Shown one piece after another: positions 27,352 through 34,565 of a stretch of 64,000 nucleotides of DNA. A program made the translations under genes and the position numbers. Location of the stretch: the NCBI RefSeq assembly GCF_022024235.1, contig NZ_CP091799.1, positions 591,001 through 655,000 of the forward strand, read 5' to 3'. This DNA comes from Segatella baroniae B14. GTDB taxonomy: Bacteria > Bacteroidota > Bacteroidia > Bacteroidales > Bacteroidaceae. Each line of letters starts with the position of its first letter. Positions within the stretch are counted from its first letter, which is position 1. Below the pieces are notes generated by a model. It saw nothing but the letters and a program-made list of their open reading frames with translations. It was not told the DNA's origin and ran no database searches.

Positions 27352-28692
27352 ATGATTGATTATATTGATTTGTTTGCAGGGTTAGGTGGCATTAGAATTG
27401 GATTTACTCAAGCAGCTAATGAACTAGGGCTTGAGTCAAGATGTGTATTTACCTCCGAGATAAAAGACTCTGCTTTATGTGCTCTTAACCACAATTTTCC
27501 TGGAGAGAACATTATAAAAAGAGATATTACGAAAGTTGCAAGTGATGAAATTCCTCACTTCAACATTTTACTTGGCGGATTTCCTTGTCAGGCATTTAGC
27601 TTTGCAGGTAAACAGAGAGGATTTCTCGATACAAGAGGAACCTTATTTTTTGAAATAGAGAGGATTTTAAGAGATCATTTGAATGATGTTGACGGATTTC
27701 TCCTTGAAAATGTAGAAGGTCTATTAAAGCATGACAAAGAAAACAGAAATGATGAAATTGGCAAAACCCTTACTGTTATCTTAAATGTCTTACGGAGTTT
27801 AGGGTATAACACAAAGTATATATTGCTTGATGCTTCAGACTTCGGAATACCTCAGAAGAGGAAAAGAGTGTATATAGTTGGTTGCAAAAAACGTTTCGGA
27901 GAGATAAATCTTGAATTCAATAATCCAAAGATTAAAACGGTTGAAGGATGTATTGAACACGGTCTGCCTGTCCTTGATAACAAATTCACCAAATTGCTTC
28001 TTAGCTATTATTCTCCGAAGAAGTTACAAGGCAAATTTTTGAAAGACAAAAGAGGCGGCAAGTTCAATATTCATAGCTGGGATTTTGATTATAAAGGTGC
28101 AACAACAAAAGAACAGAAGGAACTTCTTAATAAGCTATTTAAACAGCGTAGAAGAAAAGAATGGGCAAAGATAATCGGCATAGATTGGATGGACGGAATG
28201 CCATTGACTACAGAACAAATTCGCACCTTCTTTGACAAACCCAATTTGCAAGAACTTTTGGACGATTTGGTTGAAAAAAAATACCTCGTATTAGAGCATC
28301 CTAAAAAGAAGGTTATTACAACAGTTAATGGCAGTTCTTATTCAGAGCGCATTTATGATGAAACTAAACCCAAGGGATATAACATCGTAACAGGAAAGCT
28401 GTCTTTTCCAATCAGTCATATTCTTGATAATAAGGGACAAGCACCAACAATAGTTGCGATGGATATGAATAACTTAGGGGTGATTGACGGCAAAGGAATT
28501 AGGCGTCTCACCCTACGTGAGGGATTACGCCTTTTTGGATATCCTGAAGATTATTCTTTAGACTTTTATAATCAAGATGCAAAAGGAATTAGATTGGGAT
28601 ATGACCTTCTTGGAAATACTGTGTGTGTTCCTGTTATAAAAGCTGTGGCAAATAGATTACTTCACCAAATATACATTCTCCACCATGAGTAA
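27352..28692 (+). CDS. DNA (cytosine-5) methyltransferase
   Basis: 446 residues. All hallmark motifs of C5-cytosine methyltransferases are present: motif I DLFAGLGGIRIGF (6-18), motif IV GGFPCQAFSFAG with catalytic Cys79, motif VI ENVEGL (119-124), motif VIII QKRKRVYIVG (168-177), motifs IX-X at the C terminus (LLGNTVCVPVIKAVANRL). A large target-recognition region lies between about 200 and 390. It protects host DNA and, with the overlapping next gene (8 bp overlap), forms a restriction-modification pair. It heads a five-gene cassette. Arg codons are mostly AGA, unlike neighbouring core genes that use CGT, suggesting horizontal transfer. Recognition site unknown. Confidence 0.93.
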   Translation: MIDYIDLFAGLGGIRIGFTQAANELGLESRCVFTSEIKDSALCALNHNFPGENIIKRDITKVASDEIPHFNILLGGFPCQAFSFAGKQRGFLDTRGTLFFEIERILRDHLNDVDGFLLENVEGLLKHDKENRNDEIGKTLTVILNVLRSLGYNTKYILLDASDFGIPQKRKRVYIVGCKKRFGEINLEFNNPKIKTVEGCIEHGLPVLDNKFTKLLLSYYSPKKLQGKFLKDKRGGKFNIHSWDFDYKGATTKEQKELLNKLFKQRRRKEWAKIIGIDWMDGMPLTTEQIRTFFDKPNLQELLDDLVEKKYLVLEHPKKKVITTVNGSSYSERIYDETKPKGYNIVTGKLSFPISHILDNKGQAPTIVAMDMNNLGVIDGKGIRRLTLREGLRLFGYPEDYSLDFYNQDAKGIRLGYDLLGNTVCVPVIKAVANRLLHQIYILHHE

Positions 28693-29578
28693 AATAAGTC
28701 AAAGAGATGCACTCAGAACTACCACAATGTTTCTGTGTGACAGTCAAATAGAGGCCTATTATGACAATCTCCTTAATAAACAAGTTCAAGCCCTTAAAAG
28801 AACTTTGAGCGGGATTGGCACAATAGAGGGATTGAAAAAATATGTTCGTTCTGAAAAGAACGCAATTGACAATATAATAACACTTCTAGGTATAAGTGGA
28901 GAAAAGTTCAAAAGAGTCGTCTCTTGGATTAGGCTTTCGAAAGGATATACATTTGATTCTGAATGGTCTTCGTCTTCACTTAGGTCAAAGATGATTGAAG
29001 ATGAGCGATTGATGGAAGAATTTTGCGAATTGTTTATCAATGGATATGTAAGTCCAAAATTCTCTTCTATCGTACCACACTTTATTCTACAAGATTTCAG
29101 AATAGATGATGAAGTCATGAGAAGACTTACAAGCGACGATTTCGTTAGGAATCTTGTCAAGGATAAAGTCACGACAGAGTACAACACAAGATATGCAGAT
29201 TTATATGTTAAAACTTTGTATTCAAAAATCAAGGAAATCGCACTTAATCATGGAATAGAATTTCGCAAGATGCAGATTCCCGTTTATTCAGAGGAAGAAC
29301 TTGCTTTAACATATGCTGGAAAGTATATTGTTATCAATCATCATTTCTATCTTACCACAAGTTCGAGCCAAACAGCATATTATGACAATGTAATAAAGCC
29401 AAAATATAAAAAAGCCCAGAGCTTTAATAATATAATTGTTATCAATATATTAGACGGAGCTGGATGGGTAGGAAGAGCTGCAGATTTCAGGAAAATCTAT
29501 GCTGATTGCAACTACTTCCTTAACTTAAAGTCACTAGATAAATTAAACGATATTATTACAGAATTCTTTAATATATAA
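28685..29578 (+). CDS. Probable type II restriction endonuclease
   Basis: 297 residues, no signal or membrane segment. It overlaps the methyltransferase by 8 bp, the usual partner arrangement. The C-terminal block DGAGWVGRAADFRKIYADCN followed by YFLNLKSLDKL resembles the end of several type II restriction enzymes as I remember them, and candidate acidic/basic catalytic residues lie in the segment VYSEEELALTY and in KPKYKKAQ. No clear PD-(D/E)XK motif can be assigned by eye, so the call rests on context plus this C-terminal likeness. Alternatives: a DNA-binding accessory of the cassette. Confidence 0.6.
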   Translation: MSKISQRDALRTTTMFLCDSQIEAYYDNLLNKQVQALKRTLSGIGTIEGLKKYVRSEKNAIDNIITLLGISGEKFKRVVSWIRLSKGYTFDSEWSSSSLRSKMIEDERLMEEFCELFINGYVSPKFSSIVPHFILQDFRIDDEVMRRLTSDDFVRNLVKDKVTTEYNTRYADLYVKTLYSKIKEIALNHGIEFRKMQIPVYSEEELALTYAGKYIVINHHFYLTTSSSQTAYYDNVIKPKYKKAQSFNNIIVINILDGAGWVGRAADFRKIYADCNYFLNLKSLDKLNDIITEFFNI

Positions 29579-29582
29579 AGTT

Positions 29583-30866
29583 ATGACTGCTGAAGAAAGA
29601 AAATTAAAAATTAAAGAAATTGGCGAAGGTAAACCTGTCGGTACTGGAACTAAGCTTAAATATCAAGGCGAAATCCGAGAGTTTAATGTTTATAAGATTC
29701 CTTTGGAGTTCTTAGCTTATAATGTAGAGAATGGCCGTATCAGTAGCTTGGTAAAGTCCTATAAGCGCGAGCATGGCGATTTGGACATGACAAAAGATAC
29801 TGATGCACAGAAGGTAGCACAATTTCTGTTTGAATCGAGCGAAGAACGTAATAAAAAGACCATGCGTGACCTTGCTCAAAATGGTCAGCTGGAGCCTGGT
29901 ATTATTACTATGGACGGTGTTATCGTTGATGGCAACCGTCGTGCGTCTTTGCTTAGAAGAATAACAGAGTCAAGGGAGTTTGACCAAACGACAAAGGATA
30001 AGTGCTCATACTTCTTGGCAAGAATACTCCCCGAAGATGCTGACGAAAAGGAAATCCTTCGTTTGGAAACATCTTATCAGATGGGTGCAGATTGCAAAGT
30101 AGATTATAATCCTATCGAAAAATATCTGCATACACGTGACATGTACGATAAGAGTTTTTCAATAGAGCAAATTGCAGAATACATGGGACTATCTTCAAGC
30201 AAAGAAGTCTTATTAAATTTGGAAATCATGGAGCTTATTGACTCTTATCTTGACACATATGGCTATACAGGAATATACACCAGATTGCCAAGAGGTTGTG
30301 AAGATGATTTCTTGAAATTGAACATAGCCCTAAAGAAAATAAGAAGTGGTAAAATATCATGGATTCAGTCTGATGAATTAGATGAAGTTGAAAACGACCT
30401 CAGACTGATATGCTTTGATTTTATTCGCCTTGAAGAGAAGGGTGATTTTGATTTTAGAATGTTGGCTTCAACCGCAAGTAGCAATTTCTTGGCGGATGAA
30501 AAAACATGGCATTCGTTTGTTGATTCATATTATGAAACATCAGCCGACGAAGAAGAATCAACAGAAGAAGTTTTAAATCGTGCTACCAATGACGAAGAGG
30601 CAAAACGTCTTCTCAACCAGCGAGATAATCAATGGAAGAACAATGTCAGAGAGCATTTGATGGATTCTTTCCGAGACTGTAAGAATCAACTTGAAAATAA
30701 GAAGGAAAAAGATAAACCTGTAGCTCTCCTTAAGAAAGCAATAAACGCACTTTCTGAGATAAATACTGAGACTCTTGCTTCTGCAAACAATAAAGAGGAT
30801 TTGTTAGAAAAAGCTTCAGAGATTCAATCACTTATCAAAGATATTGAAACTTCATTACACGACTAA
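29583..30866 (+). CDS. ParB/Spo0J-like protein of the restriction cassette
   Basis: 427 residues. The N-terminal part reads as a ParB-type nuclease/CTPase fold: FNVYKIPLEFLAYNVENGRI (about 34-53), then LEPGIITMDGVIVDGNRRAS with the box-II-like GNRR (117-120). A helix-turn-helix-like segment follows (YDKSFSIEQIAEYMGLSS, about 188-205). The last 100 residues are charged and probably coiled coil (LENKKEKDKPVALLKKAINAL). ParB-like domains recur in defence systems as DNA-binding or nuclease modules (for example DndB-like DGQHR proteins). It starts 4 bp after the previous gene and its stop overlaps the helicase start (TAATG). It is not a chromosome-partitioning ParB: no parA or parS is near. Confidence 0.75.
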   Translation: MTAEERKLKIKEIGEGKPVGTGTKLKYQGEIREFNVYKIPLEFLAYNVENGRISSLVKSYKREHGDLDMTKDTDAQKVAQFLFESSEERNKKTMRDLAQNGQLEPGIITMDGVIVDGNRRASLLRRITESREFDQTTKDKCSYFLARILPEDADEKEILRLETSYQMGADCKVDYNPIEKYLHTRDMYDKSFSIEQIAEYMGLSSSKEVLLNLEIMELIDSYLDTYGYTGIYTRLPRGCEDDFLKLNIALKKIRSGKISWIQSDELDEVENDLRLICFDFIRLEEKGDFDFRMLASTASSNFLADEKTWHSFVDSYYETSADEEESTEEVLNRATNDEEAKRLLNQRDNQWKNNVREHLMDSFRDCKNQLENKKEKDKPVALLKKAINALSEINTETLASANNKEDLLEKASEIQSLIKDIETSLHD

Positions 30867-32830
30867 TGAACCAACTAATTCTTTCTTCATCAACAGAATC
30901 AAAATATATATTGACAGGAGCAGTCAATTTGCTTCTGTCAAACAGACGTGCCAGAACCCTTTTGAAGGTAAAGTTGGATATATCAGAAGAAAGTGACCGT
31001 ATTTTGATTAATTCTGATGAACCCATTGAACGTGTTGCACACCTGTTAGGATTAGCAGCTAAGTATATTAATGCGGAAATAATATACGATAATGAAATCG
31101 CCTCAGATATTCAAGACTTCCATATCAAGGAACTTGAATTTCAGGAATTTGGCGAAAAAGCTCGGTCAATCAAGAATAACAATTGTGTGATACAAGATTT
31201 TGATGCATTTGCAAAGAGCTTAGAGTCAAATATGGCTAACAGACGATTATATCCATTGCAATTATTGTCTGCATACCATATGGCATTTTCACAAAATGCT
31301 TGCAATTTTTCGGTACCAGGTGCAGGCAAGACAAGCATAGTTTATGGAGCCTATACTTATCTGAAGAATTTGCCAGAATCATCCAATAAAAAGGTCGATA
31401 AAATTATGATTGTTGGACCACTAAGCGCATTCGGACCATGGGAATCAGAATACGAAGAGTGTTTTGGCTTTCCTGCAACATGCAAACGTATCAATGGAGC
31501 CTTATCATCGGAAAGTAAGAAGCAGTATTTTTATGGTGAAACAGCAGAAGTTATATTAATAAGTTATGCATCTGTTGTCGGTATAAAAGAATCTCTAAAA
31601 TACTTCCTTAAAAATAATCGTGTAATGGTTGTTTTGGACGAAGCTCATAAAATTAAAAACACTAATGGAGGTATTACGGCTACTTCTATTATGGAGTTAG
31701 CTCCATTTTGTAGTGCCAGAGTAATATTGACTGGTACACCGGCACCTAATGGATATGAAGATTTGTACAACCTATTTCATTTTATATGGCCAAATGTGGA
31801 TGTTCCAAAATATACAACAGGACAATTACGTGATATGACACGTAATGCGAATGATTCCAGGGTTCCAAATCTGATAAAAAACATTGACCCCTATTATATC
31901 AGAATTAAGAAAAGCGACTTGAACATTCCCAATCCTGTCGAACATGACCCTATTTTAGTTCCGATGAAGGATGCCCAAAGGAGAATATACGAGTTTATTG
32001 AAGAACGCTTTGTTGAAGAAGTTGAAAACCGAGAGAGTGACATTCATTCTGTTTTAGTAAGGGCGAAAGCAATCAGATTACAACAAGTTGCAACTAATCC
32101 TATTTTATTAAGAGCTCCTTTGTCACAGTTTACAGAAGAAGCTGGTGTTGATTTCTCTACCGTAGAGCAGGAAGACTCAATGATTATGTCAGATGTAATG
32201 CGGTATTACGAAGATGAAATCCCTGCTAAATATGAAGTTTGTGCACAATTAATCAATGATATTATAAAAGACGGGGGTAAGGTTGTTGTATGGGCTATCT
32301 TCATTAAAACTATAGAAACTTTTCAATCATATTTAGATTCTATTGGCATCAAGAGTCGGGCACTTTATGGTGCAACTCCTGTTGCAACAGATGGAATGAC
32401 GGAAGATGATGTCAATTATGAACTGACAAGAGAGGCTATTATCAAGGAATTCCATAATCCTGATAGCGAATTTAAAGTTATAATTGCAAATCCTTTTGCT
32501 GTTGCGGAATCTATTTCTTTGCATAAAGCCTGTCATAACGCAATATATTTAGAGCGTTCTTTTAATTGTGCTCATTTTGTCCAATCAAAAGATCGAATTC
32601 ATCGTTATGGGTTGGGTCCAGATGTTGTTACAAACTATTATTATCTTATATCCCAAGATACAGTAGATTGCACAATTAATGACAGACTTCACGAAAAAGA
32701 AGCAAGAATGATTGCAATTATAGAATCTGCACCGATTCCATTATTTAATAATCTCAATGATGATGGAGACGAAGATATTAAAGCAATAATAAGGGACTAT
32801 GTTAGACGAAAGAATAGAAAAATTCAGTGA
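30866..32830 (+). CDS. SNF2-type DEAD/DEAH helicase/translocase
   Basis: 654 residues. SF2 motifs in order: Walker A SVPGAGKT (149-156), motif Ia VGPLSAFGPWESEY, motif II DEAH (258-261, VVLDEAHKIKN), motif III TGTPAPN (289-295), a region VVVWAIFIKTIE and motif VI QSKDRIHRYG (about 569-578). The order and the DRIHRIGQ-like motif VI place it in the SNF2 family. An N-terminal 120 residues precede the motor and may recognise partners. Likely role: translocation along DNA in the defence cassette, analogous to the SNF2 protein DrmD of class 1 DISARM, though the other genes differ. It overlaps the next gene by 32 bp. Confidence 0.85.
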   Translation: MNQLILSSSTESKYILTGAVNLLLSNRRARTLLKVKLDISEESDRILINSDEPIERVAHLLGLAAKYINAEIIYDNEIASDIQDFHIKELEFQEFGEKARSIKNNNCVIQDFDAFAKSLESNMANRRLYPLQLLSAYHMAFSQNACNFSVPGAGKTSIVYGAYTYLKNLPESSNKKVDKIMIVGPLSAFGPWESEYEECFGFPATCKRINGALSSESKKQYFYGETAEVILISYASVVGIKESLKYFLKNNRVMVVLDEAHKIKNTNGGITATSIMELAPFCSARVILTGTPAPNGYEDLYNLFHFIWPNVDVPKYTTGQLRDMTRNANDSRVPNLIKNIDPYYIRIKKSDLNIPNPVEHDPILVPMKDAQRRIYEFIEERFVEEVENRESDIHSVLVRAKAIRLQQVATNPILLRAPLSQFTEEAGVDFSTVEQEDSMIMSDVMRYYEDEIPAKYEVCAQLINDIIKDGGKVVVWAIFIKTIETFQSYLDSIGIKSRALYGATPVATDGMTEDDVNYELTREAIIKEFHNPDSEFKVIIANPFAVAESISLHKACHNAIYLERSFNCAHFVQSKDRIHRYGLGPDVVTNYYYLISQDTVDCTINDRLHEKEARMIAIIESAPIPLFNNLNDDGDEDIKAIIRDYVRRKNRKIQ

Positions 32831-33734
32831 AATAGCAGATTGCAAAGGTCTGTTCTTTGTTTGGCAAAGTATTGGTCATGGAGTTGTTTCTATAAACTCT
32901 TTGATTCAACTTCGTGCCCATCATAAAGGGAAATTATGTTTGAATATTCTTCCAACATTGTTATTGCTGGAAGAAATGGGATATATAACCATTGAAGATG
33001 ACAACATACAAGTTGTTTCTATAATGAACGACTATGGTGATGAAGAAGAATTCGCTACTCACTTTTCTGAAATATTAGTTGATTATCTTGTTGATGAAGA
33101 GGTGATTTCTTTAGATTCGCTTAAATATAGAAGTCAAGAAGATAGCTTTATCTTAGCAAGAAACGGCATTAAATACAAACATGCCTCCTATAGAAATCTT
33201 CTTCTTTCATTAGGTATATTAACAAAGCAGGATGATGGTTTCTATTTGTTTGAGAAGAAACTAGATAAAATAATAGAAATCGCCCCAACTAAAAACAAAA
33301 AGAAGTCCGAAGAACGATTATTGCAAGAATTAGAACAGCAGCGTATTGAAGGTCTTGCTGGTGAATTGTTTGTTTTGCAATATGAGCGAAAACGATTAGC
33401 CGAGCATCCCCAAAAGGACAAAGTTAAGCAGATATCAATTATTGATGTAGCAGCTGGGTTTGATATAATTTCATTTGATGATGTCTTATCGACGAAATTA
33501 AATAGATTTATAGAAGTGAAAACATTTAGGGGGATTCCTCATTTTCACTGGTCTGTAAATGAGATTAGGGTTTCTAAGATTCGCGCAGAACACTATTATT
33601 TATATCTGGTGGATTACGATAAAATCAAAGATCTAGATTATGAACCAACTGTAATTAAAAACCCATCAGTGTTCTTTATAGATAATGAAGAATGGAATAT
33701 AACTCCCGATTCATTTTTATATGAGCATATATAA
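32799..33734 (+). CDS. DUF3883 PD-(D/E)XK nuclease-domain protein
   Basis: 311 residues. N-terminal about 160 residues are helical, winged-helix-like (LLLLEEMGYITIED), probably DNA binding. After a Lys/Glu linker the C-terminal half matches DUF3883: EGLAGELFVLQYERKRL (184-200, Glu189), AAGFDIISF with Asp222, and FIEVKTF with Glu239-x-Lys241, giving the E...D...ExK set of PD-(D/E)XK nucleases, then FHWSVNEI and YYLYLV. Last gene of the five-gene cassette; its start lies inside the helicase gene. The sequence just after its stop is a remnant of another restriction gene in the same frame. Confidence 0.85.
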   Translation: MLDERIEKFSEIADCKGLFFVWQSIGHGVVSINSLIQLRAHHKGKLCLNILPTLLLLEEMGYITIEDDNIQVVSIMNDYGDEEEFATHFSEILVDYLVDEEVISLDSLKYRSQEDSFILARNGIKYKHASYRNLLLSLGILTKQDDGFYLFEKKLDKIIEIAPTKNKKKSEERLLQELEQQRIEGLAGELFVLQYERKRLAEHPQKDKVKQISIIDVAAGFDIISFDDVLSTKLNRFIEVKTFRGIPHFHWSVNEIRVSKIRAEHYYLYLVDYDKIKDLDYEPTVIKNPSVFFIDNEEWNITPDSFLYEHI

Positions 33735-34178
33735 ATTGTAAACCTAAAGTTTGACAGTGAGATTTTCAGCCCATCTGCTCTGAGAGATCGTTTAGGTGTG
33801 AATGCTATGGAGTCGCACAAATCTCTCTACGACCTTGTGGGAGTTGACTCAAAAGGTATTGAGATGAACTTCGCTAATCAGTTGGAATCACGTAACGAGG
33901 TGGCTGCCTATACGAAGTTGCCAAACGGCTTCTACATCAATACGTCGATGGGAAAGTACAATCCAGATTGGGCAGTCGCCTTCAAGGAAGGAAGTGTTAA
34001 GCACGTCTATATTGTGGCTGAGTCTAAAGACAATGCCCTTCAGGGCTCTAAACTCCGAGGTTCAGAGGAAAGCAAAATCGAATGTGCCCGTCGTCACTTC
34101 AAAGCCATCAGCGATAACGGTTACATCTACGATGTCGCCAAGGACTACAAGTCATTGTATGATATTTTGACAAGTTAG
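33735..34178 (+). pseudogene. C-terminal remnant of a type III restriction enzyme Res subunit
   Basis: From the codon right after the DUF3883 stop, the same frame stays open for 147 codons (begins IVNLKFDSEIFSPSALRDRL). It matches the C-terminal nuclease domain of type III Res proteins: GIEMNFANQLESRNEV, LPNGFYINTSMGKYNPDWA, VYIVAESK; the P-D-W-A...E-S-K residues are the PD-(D/E)XK active site. The helicase part (some 800 residues) and the mod gene are absent. Codons differ from the preceding cassette (more CGT/CGA, GC-richer). It could be initiated at GTG 33798 or ATG 33807, but is best read as a truncated gene left at the cassette's right boundary. Confidence 0.8.
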
Positions 34179-34194
34179 TTCTGTGTATATGATT

Positions 34195-34233
34195 TCGGGC
34201 GGAAACTGATGAAATGATGTGGTTTCCGCCCGA
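34195..34233. terminator. 12-bp GC-rich hairpin between convergent genes
   Basis: TCGGGCGGAAAC/GTTTCCGCCCGA, perfect, 15-nt loop, located 17 bp after the res remnant. No T-run directly after it. Probably the original terminator of the lost type III operon. Confidence 0.65.
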
Positions 34234-34565
34234 TTGTCAAAAATGTTGCTATTTATAAGCTTCTTCTATTTCTTTTCCTGAGAAAGTACAACATGCCTTT
34301 CCTCATAGGCAACACCTCTCCGTACTGTTTACAATCCTCCAGCCTTTTCCTTTCTTACATTCTCATCCGAATTGTATATATATCATCACTGCATACAGAC
34401 ATCATAGATGCATTGGACTGTCTGCAACGGAGTTCGTCGCGAGTAAGTATACTCTTCTCATTATCTGAGAATAGTATTAGGTCGCATCTTGATTTATATT
34501 GTTGATTTATTATCTCTGTAATACCTTTCTTCTAACTAATTTCAAAGGAGCAAAGATTAATACTC
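34234..34565. other. Gene-free stretch between res remnant and KAP NTPase
   Basis: About 330 bp. An open frame at 34293-34505 has no family features (hydrophobic, Ser/Cys-rich) and I do not call it. Nothing else recognised. Confidence 0.4.

Noticed and set aside
29583..30866. Chromosome-partitioning ParB
   Set aside because: No parA, no parS-like repeats, and the gene is coupled to a restriction cassette.
27352..33734. DISARM system
   Set aside because: Methyltransferase and SNF2 protein are present, but I see no DUF1998 protein (DrmB), no DrmA-type helicase and no phospholipase-D-type DrmC.
34293..34505. 70-codon plus-strand frame in the convergent spacer
   Set aside because: No promoter, no family features, Ser/Leu-rich chance frame.
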